Assembly (NCBI GenBank): GCA_943359345.1
Contig: CALRHE010000005.1
Span: 1 to 46,916, forward strand
Direction: 5' to 3'
DNA length: 46,916 bases
From: Candidatus Uhrbacteria bacterium
Lineage (GTDB): Bacteria; Patescibacteriota; Patescibacteriia; UBA9934
Every line of letters begins with the position of its first letter. Positions within the stretch are counted from its first letter, which is position 1. The notes beneath the pieces are model-generated. The model saw only the letters and a program-made list of their open reading frames with translations. It searched no databases and was not told where the DNA came from. Positions 1-7,486 of the stretch are shown in pieces. The position numbers and the translations under genes were made by a program.

Positions 1-1
1 T

Positions 2-1414
2 GAGGCCGAGGTGGTCGACACCATGATCGCAGCCTATCTCCTGTCTTCGAGTGGCCGTGACTACACTTTTGAAGAAGTTGTTCAGGAACATCTTGGTTTG
101 ACCATAGGTGCGAACGCTGATGTCAGTGAGCGAGCTGCAGTCTTGTTAAAACTCGCCGACAAACTCGTCGCACGACTTCAGACCGACGGCATGGCATCGC
201 TGTATCGCGATATGGAAGCCCCGCTTATTCCGATTCTTTTCAGAATGGAGCGTGATGGCATTGCTGTCGACAAGAAAAAACTTCAACAGCTCTCGAGTGA
301 CTTTGCTAAGACGCTCGAGTCACTCACAAAAAAGATTTACAAACTTGTGGGGAGCGAATTTAATATCAACTCCCCTGCCCAGCTCGCCGACATTCTCTTC
401 GTGAAGCTTGGTTTGCCGACCAAGGGCATCAAGAAAACCAAGAACGGTTTCTCGACAGCTGCACCAGAGCTTGAAAAGTTGGCCGATGAGAGTCCGATCA
501 TCGCCATGATCGAGGAGTATCGCGAAGTTTCTAAGCTGAAGTCCACCTACGCTGACAGTTTGCCAGAACTTGTAGCTGACGATGGGCGTATCCACACGAC
601 TTTTAGTCAGACCGTAGCTGCCACCGGCCGTTTAAGCTCGTCGAACCCGAACGTCCAGAACATTCCCATTCGGACTGAGCTTGGTCTTGAAATCCGCAAA
701 GCTTTCGTAGCTGATAAGGGCAAGGTTTTAGTCTCGGCCGACTATTCGCAGATCGAGCTCAGGCTGGCTGCACATATGGCCAAGGACGCGTCGTTTATCA
801 AAGCTTTTAATGAGGGAGCTGATGTCCATCGACGCACAGCCGCAGAGGTTTGGGAGGTGGCTGAAGACCAGGTCACCAAGGAACAACGAGCTGCTGCTAA
901 GGCCATAAACTTTAGCATTCTTTATGGTGTGGGTGCGCGCTCCCTTGGCCGAGCCACTGGCCTTAGTTTCAACGAGGCTAAGCAGTTTATACAGCGTTAC
1001 TTTGAGGTCCATCCGGCCATTGCCGAGTTTATGGACGCCATGAAATTGAAAGCTCGGACTGATGGTTACGTCGAGACTGTGTTTGGACGACGACGTTATC
1101 TGCCGGATATTAACTCCGGGATGCCGCAACTCGTAGCTTCGGCCGAACGCATGGCCGTCAATATGCCGGCTCAGGGTACCCAGGCAGATATTTTGAAGCT
1201 GGCCATGATCAAAATTGCAGCTTGGCTCGAAAAGTCCAAGCTCGACGCCAAAATGTTGCTCCAGGTGCACGACGAATTGGTGTTTGAGGTTGCCGAGGGC
1301 GACGTGGCTAAGCTTGAAAAAGAAGTTGCCACCCTCATGAGCTCGGTGATCGATCTCGATGTCCCGCTCGTCGTCGATGTCGGTTCTGCCAAACGTTGGG
1401 GAGACATTGATTAA
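2..1414 (+). CDS. polA: DNA polymerase I, C-terminal part (5' end outside window)
   Basis: Open reading continues to the window edge (E-A-E-VVDTMIAAYLL). Pol A motifs: TVAATGRLSSSNPNVQNIPIRTELG, VSADYSQIELRLAAH, KAINFSILYGVGARSLG, LLQVHDELVFEV. Confidence 0.97.
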   Translation, partial: EAEVVDTMIAAYLLSSSGRDYTFEEVVQEHLGLTIGANADVSERAAVLLKLADKLVARLQTDGMASLYRDMEAPLIPILFRMERDGIAVDKKKLQQLSSDFAKTLESLTKKIYKLVGSEFNINSPAQLADILFVKLGLPTKGIKKTKNGFSTAAPELEKLADESPIIAMIEEYREVSKLKSTYADSLPELVADDGRIHTTFSQTVAATGRLSSSNPNVQNIPIRTELGLEIRKAFVADKGKVLVSADYSQIELRLAAHMAKDASFIKAFNEGADVHRRTAAEVWEVAEDQVTKEQRAAAKAINFSILYGVGARSLGRATGLSFNEAKQFIQRYFEVHPAIAEFMDAMKLKARTDGYVETVFGRRRYLPDINSGMPQLVASAERMAVNMPAQGTQADILKLAMIKIAAWLEKSKLDAKMLLQVHDELVFEVAEGDVAKLEKEVATLMSSVIDLDVPLVVDVGSAKRWGDID

Positions 1415-1941
1415 AGTGCTAGACGGTTTATAACTGTTGCTAACATGTTCACGGCTCTTTCGAATCCTCCGGGTTCGAAGGAATTTACAATCGTCAGATC
1501 GTAGTTAATGGCAATTTTATTGCGCTCCTCGTCGTCGCGTAAGCGTTGCATCTCATGTCTAGGTTGGTGTCCCTTAGGATCGATGTTGATTACGTAGAGC
1601 TTATAGCCGGCGGCTTGGTAGTCCAGTACTGATTTTTGAACTAATACGATTAACCCCATTTTTTGTGACACAACTGCGTCGGTTTGCGCACGGTCGCAAC
1701 CGTAACGATAACCGCCAAAGCGCACTTGTTGGAACAGTCGACCCTGAGCATCGAGCTGATCAAACTCGCCATCGGTAAGAAAATCGTAAAAGAGACCGTC
1801 CTGTTCATCACGTCGAGGCCGCGTCACTTTGGATTTAATTGGAGCGCAGAAATCCGGAAAGCGTTTCAGGATTTCAAGCAGCAACGAGGTTTTGCCTCCC
1901 CCGCTAGGGCCTACGAGCGCGATGATCGGATACCTCTGCAT
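1411..1941 (-). CDS. Guanylate kinase-like protein (divergent)
   Basis: P-loop GPSGGGKTSLL, then VTRPRRDEQDGLFYDF, resembling the GMP-binding TTRPPR..E.dG.dY.F motif. Alternative upstream start at 1959. Convergent with polA, 4-nt overlap. Confidence 0.75.
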   Translation of the reverse strand: MQRYPIIALVGPSGGGKTSLLLEILKRFPDFCAPIKSKVTRPRRDEQDGLFYDFLTDGEFDQLDAQGRLFQQVRFGGYRYGCDRAQTDAVVSQKMGLIVLVQKSVLDYQAAGYKLYVINIDPKGHQPRHEMQRLRDDEERNKIAINYDLTIVNSFEPGGFERAVNMLATVINRLAL

Positions 1942-1997
1942 ATAGGCATAGATTACCATCCCTCGACGGCTGTATGAACATGCTTTAATCTACCGTC

Positions 1998-2975
1998 ATG
2001 ATCATCTTCATTTACGGCGACGATACGCTCAGAGTAAAAGAACGAGCCGAAGACATGCGCCAAAAATTTGCTGAGAAATTTGATCCCACGGGTATGAACG
2101 TGGACGAATTTGTGGTCCGCGATGGACAGGAATCAGAACGCGGCACAGTCATTGGCGCGGCTCAGGCTTCACCGTTTTTGTCGGAAAAGCGCATGGTGGT
2201 TATTCGTGGCCTGGTGTCATCCGTGAAAAAGGTCGAATCGAAGCTTTGGGTAGAGGGTTTTTCCAGGGTCCCGAGTTCGACGATTGTCATTTTTGCTGAC
2301 GCCGTGGCTCCAGCCACGCTTGAAAAGTCGGAAATTTTTAAGTCTCTTAAAGACACGCCGGATGTTCATGTCTATCCCCTGCCCCAACTTGAGGGTCACG
2401 AGCTGACTGCCTGGGTTGTGGCTAGAGCCAAGGTTCACGGTGCAATTTTGCTGCCAGCCGTACTCGCCGCGCTACTCGCACGAACCGGAAACGACAGTTG
2501 GCGCATTGATGCCGAGCTTCAAAAGTTGGCCGCGTATGCCAATGGTGTCCCGATTGACCAGAAAATGATCACCGAGCTCGTTCGCGTCGAGTCGCAGGAA
2601 GATATCTTTGCATTTATGGACGCCTTGTCATCCGGGCAGTCGTCACGAGCCCTCGGCAAGCTCGCCGAGGAGCGGGAGGCTGGAACAGACGAGTTTCAAC
2701 TTTTCGGTATGTTGCTTAGACAGATCCGCTTGTTACTTCAAGCGCGCGATGTCGTCGACAGCAACTCAAAGGCGATGAAGCAGGACGTCGCCGACGCCCT
2801 TTCAATTCATCCTTTTGTGGCCCAGAAGCTCTTGTACGAGGTCCGCTCTTGGTCGCCCGCTAGGCTCGAATCCCTTCACGGATTGGCCTCCAAATTGGAT
2901 AAATACATGAAAACTGGCTTGGCCCCAGACATTTCCGTCGACAGACTGGTGACGAGCTTCCTCAAGGTTTCTTGA
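1998..2975 (+). CDS. holA: DNA polymerase III delta subunit
   Basis: N-terminal MIIFIYGDDTLRVKERAEDM, SPFLSEKRMVVIRG and C-terminal LLRQIRLLLQARD...HPFVAQKLL are typical of HolA. Confidence 0.88.
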   Translation: MIIFIYGDDTLRVKERAEDMRQKFAEKFDPTGMNVDEFVVRDGQESERGTVIGAAQASPFLSEKRMVVIRGLVSSVKKVESKLWVEGFSRVPSSTIVIFADAVAPATLEKSEIFKSLKDTPDVHVYPLPQLEGHELTAWVVARAKVHGAILLPAVLAALLARTGNDSWRIDAELQKLAAYANGVPIDQKMITELVRVESQEDIFAFMDALSSGQSSRALGKLAEEREAGTDEFQLFGMLLRQIRLLLQARDVVDSNSKAMKQDVADALSIHPFVAQKLLYEVRSWSPARLESLHGLASKLDKYMKTGLAPDISVDRLVTSFLKVS

Positions 2976-3000
2976 CGATTCTCTTGTTCTCCGCTATCCT
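2972..3000 (+). promoter_or_regulatory. Sigma-70-type promoter for rpsT
   Basis: TTGACG - 17 nt - TATCCT, about 20 nt upstream of the rpsT ATG. Confidence 0.6.
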
Positions 3001-3020
3001 CTGCCTACTTTTAATGATGT

Positions 3021-3290
3021 ATGCCAAATCTCCAAAACGCTAAAAAGGCCTTACGCCAAAGCATTGTTCGCGCTAGCCGTAATAAAAAGATGCGCGAAGG
3101 TATCGACTACATGCGCCGCAGCTTCCGTAAGCTTTTGGCCGAAAACAAACTTGACGAGGCTAAGAAATTGGTAAGCGAGCTAGCTCAGGCTCTCGATAAA
3201 GCAGTCGGCAAGAACCTCATCAAGAAAAACGCCGCCGCTCGCGTCAAGAGCCGCGCCATGGCGCATTTGAACAAGCTCATCAAGAAGTAA
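3021..3290 (+). CDS. rpsT: 30S ribosomal protein S20
   Basis: MPNLQNAKKALRQSIVRASRNKKMRE...KNAAARVKSRAMAHLNKL is typical of S20. Confidence 0.95.
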   Translation: MPNLQNAKKALRQSIVRASRNKKMREGIDYMRRSFRKLLAENKLDEAKKLVSELAQALDKAVGKNLIKKNAAARVKSRAMAHLNKLIKK

Positions 3291-3300
3291 ATCTCTTCCC

Positions 3301-3327
3301 AAAAAGCTGCCTCATGGCAGCTTTTTG
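3301..3327 (+). terminator. Rho-independent terminator after rpsT
   Basis: AAAAAGCTGCCtcatGGCAGCTTTTT, perfect stem with T-tract. Confidence 0.85.
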
Positions 3328-3329
3328 GT

Positions 3330-3358
3330 TTGACAAATGCCGGATTTTCCATTAGTAT
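3330..3358 (+). promoter_or_regulatory. Consensus sigma-70-type promoter for the HExxH protein
   Basis: TTGACA - 17 nt - TAGTAT immediately after the rpsT terminator. Confidence 0.75.
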
Positions 3359-3398
3359 GGTTGGTTACTCGTTCCTTCCACTCGTACAGAGGTGTAAC

Positions 3399-4232
3399 TT
3401 GAAAAAGACCTTGTTGGTAGTCCTTGGTTTGTGTCTGGCGGCGTTTTGCGCCTTCGGTCTCATGCAGCCGAGCGCGCCTGTGTTGGCATCACCCCCAGCG
3501 GCAATTGATTACAGGCATTGGCCTGAGCTCAACCCGAGGGTCCGGCCGACCTACGGTTCCCCACCGGATCTGTCCTGGCTGGACGACGGTTTGCCATCCG
3601 AGCCGTTCGCACGCTTGGAGATGCTGGTCAAGCATCACCCCAATCCTGCGGTGAGCCAGGAGCTAAACGCGGCTCTCACAAGCCGCGAGCTCTTCCTGGA
3701 CCTCAGTCACAGGCCAGGGCTACTCGGTCAATTCTTCCTGACCACAGCTGGCGAGGTCAGGATTGCCGGCCGAGAAAACGAGGCCGATGCCCCGATTCTC
3801 AACCTCAACGGTGAGGTGATGATGAGCCTGTCTTCGACGCCCGAGGTGCTCGAGTACATGGGCCTCATCTACCACGAGACTGTCCACTACCTTGATTGGC
3901 GTAAGTCGCCAGAGGCGGATCGAGGATTCTTGTACGCCAAGGATCCTAACGATTGGTCGTTGTCCGAGTGCATTCAGGACTGGGATGACGAACTCCATGC
4001 CTTCCAGCTTGAATGTGAAGCGATGGTGGCCTGGGGTATGAAGGTTCGTCCGGTGTTTGGCAACAGCAACGAACCAAACACCATGTGCGACTACAGCCTT
4101 GACCCTCGCGCCTTCAAGCAGCAGGTCTGGAAGAAGTTGACCGGTGCAAACCAAGGCTCGCAGTTTACTCCGCCACCATGCGAGCGAGTCTGGGCCGAAG
4201 CAGCTGGACACCCAAACGCCAAAGAGTTCTAG
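3399..4232 (+). CDS. Secreted protein with a putative zinc-protease HExxH motif
   Basis: TTG start chosen because the ORF-track start (3330) lies inside the promoter. Signal-peptide-like LKKTLLVVLGLCLAAFCAFG. Motif IYHETVHYLDW (HETVH). Confidence 0.65.
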   Translation: MKKTLLVVLGLCLAAFCAFGLMQPSAPVLASPPAAIDYRHWPELNPRVRPTYGSPPDLSWLDDGLPSEPFARLEMLVKHHPNPAVSQELNAALTSRELFLDLSHRPGLLGQFFLTTAGEVRIAGRENEADAPILNLNGEVMMSLSSTPEVLEYMGLIYHETVHYLDWRKSPEADRGFLYAKDPNDWSLSECIQDWDDELHAFQLECEAMVAWGMKVRPVFGNSNEPNTMCDYSLDPRAFKQQVWKKLTGANQGSQFTPPPCERVWAEAAGHPNAKEF

Positions 4233-4252
4233 GTTCAGTCCATCGTCTACGT

Positions 4253-4279
4253 CCGCGCTCCCCTGGGGCGCGGCGTTTT
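4253..4279. terminator. Hairpin between convergent genes
   Basis: CCGCGCtCCCCtGGGGCGCGG followed by cgTTTTgTT. Confidence 0.65.
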
Positions 4280-4280
4280 G

Positions 4281-5384
4281 TTATTCGAGGATTGGAGTAT
4301 CGACTACTTCTATTTCGATGACTTCCCCACCCTTACCGTTGGTAATCTTATTTACGTCCTTACTGACTTTACGCAGTTCGCTCGATGATAGATTGAATTG
4401 ATTAACGGTCGTCGACAGATTTTTGGCGACCTTGCCGTGGTACTCCGAGTAAGCACGCATGTGTTTGCCGAGTTCCTCGACCTGTTTTTGAATCATCAGG
4501 GCACTTTCTTCGATCTTCAAAGCTCGCAGACCTTGCAAAACTGTTTGTAAGAAAGCAAAGAACGAGGTTGGTGAGACCACGATCACGCGATACTTAGAAG
4601 CCGCGCGAGCGATCAAACTATCGGTTTCATCAGCGATAGTACCGATTTTGTTCACGAGTAGATCGTAATATACGGCTTCGTGAGGGATAAACATGAAAGC
4701 AAAATCCATAGTTCCCTCTTCCGGCCGGATGTACTTGGCGGTTTCTTGAATCCGGAGTTTGAGATCGTTTAAGAAAGTCTTTTCGAGCTTCTCGCGAGCT
4801 TCCGGGTTATTTTCTACGGCTAAGCGATTGTAATTTTCCAAACTGAATTTGGAGTCGATCGGAATAATCTTGCCATCGAGCAAAACCGCCGCATCGACAA
4901 TCTCACCGTTATTGAATTTGTACTGCATTTTGTAATGTTCAGGCGACAAAACGTTCTTCAGAGCTGTCTCAAGAAAATACTCCCCAAGGATGCCACGATG
5001 TTTGGGGTTCTTAAGGATGTCTTGAAGGTTCTGTAGCTGCGATGAGAAGTCGAGTACCTGCTTATTGGTAGCATCGAGGGTTGTTAGACGCAAAGTAATG
5101 TCTTCAATGATCTTCGAAGTCTGTGCAAACTGCGTCTGCATAGCCTTCTGTGAGTCACTCATACCCTTATAAACCTGATCATTGACTCGACCGAGCTGAG
5201 ACTGCATTTCGAGCCGCCCTTTGTCCTGGCCATCGTAAAGTTCTTTACGCATGGTGTTTAATTGTTCGATCAGTGCAGCTGTTGGGTCTGCAGCTTTTTG
5301 CGATAGTAGGCGTAAAAGAATGAAACCAAGACTAAAAAGTGTGAGAACGAGTAGGAAGATGATAACTAGAAATTCCGTTTGCAT
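4281..5384 (-). CDS. rmuC: DNA recombination protein RmuC
   Basis: N-terminal TM, coiled coil, then RGILGEYFLETALKNVLSPEHYKMQYKFNNGEIVDAAVLLDGKIIPIDSKF..., IRPEEGTMDFAFMFIPHEAVYYDLL, VVSPTSFFAFLQTV. Confidence 0.92.
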   Translation of the reverse strand: MQTEFLVIIFLLVLTLFSLGFILLRLLSQKAADPTAALIEQLNTMRKELYDGQDKGRLEMQSQLGRVNDQVYKGMSDSQKAMQTQFAQTSKIIEDITLRLTTLDATNKQVLDFSSQLQNLQDILKNPKHRGILGEYFLETALKNVLSPEHYKMQYKFNNGEIVDAAVLLDGKIIPIDSKFSLENYNRLAVENNPEAREKLEKTFLNDLKLRIQETAKYIRPEEGTMDFAFMFIPHEAVYYDLLVNKIGTIADETDSLIARAASKYRVIVVSPTSFFAFLQTVLQGLRALKIEESALMIQKQVEELGKHMRAYSEYHGKVAKNLSTTVNQFNLSSSELRKVSKDVNKITNGKGGEVIEIEVVDTPILE

Positions 5385-5417
5385 ATTGACCCAAGGGTGT
5401 TACGGAGACTATACTAT

Positions 5418-5432
5418 GTTCGCTTGCTGTTC
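5418..5432. promoter_or_regulatory. Candidate LexA-type operator GTTC-N7-GTTC upstream of rmuC
   Basis: GTTCGCTTGCTGTTC, flanked by an 8-bp inverted repeat CTATACTA/TAGTATAG. Same extended pattern TGTTCG-N5-TGTTCGTA upstream of recA. Confidence 0.55.
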
Positions 5433-5447
5433 GTAGTATAGCATGGC

Positions 5448-5610
5448 GGACCTTCTTAATTTTGCTCATTTTGACTCACGGGTCCCTGTTTCGACCTCAG
5501 CCTTCGATTACCTCAGGCTGCCCTGAGCTTGTCGAAGGGCACCGTATGGGTTACATACGCCTCGGTCAAAACATCCCGTTCATCCAAACTGGTCCAAAAT
5601 TAAAAAGTCC
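5448..5610 (-). repeat. Palindromic element family A, copy A1 (reverse orientation, with nested palindrome E)
   Basis: Core GACTCACGGGTCCCTG...CCGTATGggttaCATACGCCTC...CCCGTTCATCC. Outer arms GGACcttctTAATTTTG / CAAAATTAaaaaGTCC. Nested CCTTCGAttaCCTCAGGctgCCCTGAGcttgTCGAAGG. Confidence 0.85.
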
Positions 5611-5650
5611 TAAAATGCATTGTGCGACGCATGATGAACCAATGTCCAAT

Positions 5651-5772
5651 AAAACCCATTAAGTTTTTCAGCTACGAGGCGCGGGAAAGAAAATTCTGAG
5701 GCGTAGGTAGCCCTACGGTGAAGAATTTTCAGGGACCCGCAACAAAGTAGATGGAAAACTTGGGTGGGTTTT
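5651..5772 (+). repeat. Palindromic element family A, copy A2
   Basis: GCGGGaaaGAAAATTCTgaggCGTAGGtagcCCTACGgtgAAGAATTTTCagggaCCCGC inside outer arms AAAACCCAttAAGTTTTtCagCTAC / GTAGatGgAAAACTTgggTGGGTTTT. Confidence 0.85.
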
Positions 5773-5776
5773 ATGA

Positions 5777-5851
5777 GCTCCCATAGTTCAATGGATAGAA
5801 CGAGTGCGTCCTAAGCTCTAAATCCTGGTTCGACTCCGGGTGGGGGCACCA
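5777..5851 (+). tRNA. tRNA-Arg (anticodon CCU), CCA encoded
   Basis: Acceptor GCTCCCA/TGGGGGC, D arm GTTC..GAAC, anticodon loop GTCCTAA, T arm CCTGGTTCGACTCCGGG, 3' ACCA. Confidence 0.88.
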
Positions 5852-5852
5852 G

Positions 5853-5968
5853 AAACTCATTTAAACAACCAACTGCTGTGTCGCTTTCTTCCGTCGGACT
5901 CAACGTACCTTCAGTACGCTTCGTCCTTACTCAGATAGCTCCTTGCATTTGGCCGTTTAAATGAGTTT
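5853..5968. repeat. Long palindromic element, family B
   Basis: Perfect 14-bp outer arms AAACTCATTTAAAC/GTTTAAATGAGTTT. Inner hairpin GGACtcaaCGTACcttcaGTACGcttcGTCC. Starts 2 nt after the tRNA-Arg CCA. Confidence 0.75.
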
Positions 5969-6081
5969 ATGTGCTAAGTTAACTTAACGATGTCATAAGG
6001 TGCTAATTTAACTTCTGGCATCTGACACCTTGTACGTTTAATGACACTTCTTTGCTAAGGTTAGCTAAATTAGACATTGAA

Positions 6082-6097
6082 TGTTTCACGTGGAACA
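6082..6097. promoter_or_regulatory. parS-like ParB-binding site
   Basis: TGTTTCACGTGGAACA, one mismatch to TGTTTCACGTGAAACA. Confidence 0.7.
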
Positions 6098-6103
6098 TTG
6101 CCC

Positions 6104-6117
6104 GTTCCATGTGAAAC
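6104..6117. promoter_or_regulatory. Second, degenerate parS-like site
   Basis: GTTCCATGTGAAAC, about 21 bp centre to centre from the first site. Confidence 0.5.
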
Positions 6118-6203
6118 CCTAGTTGAAAACCTTGAACGTTGTACCTAAATACTCTAATATCAAATTCCTAGTATCTAAAAACTTTGATCACCTAGATACG
6201 CAA

Positions 6204-6304
6204 TGGCTCGCGGCTCGGTTTGGTAGAGCCCTGCATTCGCATTGCGGAGGTCGGTTGTTAGAATCCGTCCTGCCCTGAGCGTAGGCGAAGGATCGAGTCC
6301 ACCA
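6204..6304 (+). pseudogene. tRNA-Ala(CGC)-like sequence interrupted by a hairpin in the T-arm/acceptor region
   Basis: Acceptor TGGCTCG/CGAGTCC + ACCA, D stem GCTC/GAGC, anticodon arm CTGCA-TTCGCAT-TGCGG. T arm degenerate (GGTTGTTAGAATCC), then extra TCCTGCCCTGAGCGTAGGCGAAGGA before the 3' acceptor strand. Confidence 0.5.
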
Positions 6305-6391
6305 TGTTAACCTAGTTGAAAGCTTGACGTTGTAATCTTATTTCGCCGCTTAATAATTTATCCTAAAAGAGTTCTCTGCAAGACCAGAAAA

Positions 6392-6506
6392 TGTGGACTG
6401 AATGGGGATAAGATTTGTCACGTGAAGAATAGCTTATATTTGTCCACACTAGAGTAGACAAAAGTATTTCCATATTAATAATAGTTTATACACAGGGTTA
6501 TCCACA
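6392..6506. other. Cluster of DnaA-box-like sequences (candidate oriC)
   Basis: TTATCCACA (6498-6506), TTATACACA (6486-6494), TTGTCCACA (6440-6448), reverse TTATCCCCA (6403-6411) and CAGTCCACA (6392-6400), in AT-rich intergenic DNA. Confidence 0.55.
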
Positions 6507-6559
6507 TTTAAGGGCTTGTGTGAACATTGCTGACGACATATTGTGTTCAATATGGCTTT

Positions 6560-7483
6560 ATGTTGAGTTATTTAAGGAACCCAATATTAATCTTTTCGCT
6601 ATTATTAGCTATATTTTTGCCAATGGTTGGTCGGGCAGCTATGTCGTCGACAAACTATCAAATTCGTTTTGACAGCGTCGGTGTGGGCGGTAGTGAAACA
6701 TCAAGTTCGTCCACCTATAAGGTACGTGATTCACTGGAATTCATTCAGGGAAGCGCTAGTTCTAGTTCATACCGTGTAGATCAGGGTTACCGTGGAGGGG
6801 TTTACGATCCGGTTGTGCATTTTAACGTTATTTCGCAGAATATTGCCTCGCAGGTGGCTGCGACAGCTATTACGAGTACTTCGGTGACGGTTACGGTGAC
6901 TACCGGTTACGCTACTGGCGATTACATCGTGGTGATCGCAAATGAGGGGTTGACTCAGGTGGCCGCCATGGGGCGCATAACCTCAGTAGCAGGATCAATC
7001 ATTAACGTTGATTTTTTTAGGTATTCAGCAAGTATACCGACTATTGATGGGTCTAATGATTATGTTTATGAACTAACCGGATCGTCTGTTCCGTTATCGT
7101 CCTTATCGCCAACTACCGTCTCGATGGGCATTATTGGTTGGGAAGTGGCGGCCGATGTACCTACTGGTTACAGAGTGTATGTCATGGAAAATCAAGATTT
7201 TCTCCTTTCAGGAGGCTCGAATTTTATTAATGATGTCGAGGACGGGGCAGTGACTGCGGAGCAGGAAGAGTATGGAGGTATGTCCTCAGACACATCCTTA
7301 TCTGCCTCTACTTTTGACACCGTGGATACGGCTTTCACTCCCAATCTTCAGCAAGTCGCTAGTCGTAGTCAATCCACCCTGAAGGCTCGTGATTTTTTGA
7401 CTCTCAAGGCAGCTGCCGCCGTAACTACGATTAACGGTGCCTATTCCCACACGCTTACGGTTGTCTTCGTAGGCAACTACTAG
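6560..7483 (+). CDS. Secreted hypothetical protein, Ser/Thr-rich with repeated S-S-Y-x-V motifs
   Basis: Signal peptide LRNPILIFSLLLAIFLPMVGRAAMS. Repeats SSSTYKVRDSLEFI and SSSSYRVDQGYRGG. ORF track starts at 6527; ATG 6560 gives a better signal peptide. Confidence 0.65.
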   Translation: MLSYLRNPILIFSLLLAIFLPMVGRAAMSSTNYQIRFDSVGVGGSETSSSSTYKVRDSLEFIQGSASSSSYRVDQGYRGGVYDPVVHFNVISQNIASQVAATAITSTSVTVTVTTGYATGDYIVVIANEGLTQVAAMGRITSVAGSIINVDFFRYSASIPTIDGSNDYVYELTGSSVPLSSLSPTTVSMGIIGWEVAADVPTGYRVYVMENQDFLLSGGSNFINDVEDGAVTAEQEEYGGMSSDTSLSASTFDTVDTAFTPNLQQVASRSQSTLKARDFLTLKAAAAVTTINGAYSHTLTVVFVGNY

Positions 7484-7486
7484 GTT

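Noticed and set aside
728-1270. 180-aa antisense ORF opposite polA
   Set aside because: Fully overlaps the strongly supported polA frame; no recognisable domain.
3330-3398. ORF-track start of the HExxH protein
   Set aside because: Start is within the -35/-10 promoter; TTG 3399 starts a proper signal peptide.
5462-5662. 66-aa ORF in the 5.4-5.7 kb gap
   Set aside because: Lies across palindromic element A1; equivalent translation also occurs by chance in A3 (22211-22426).
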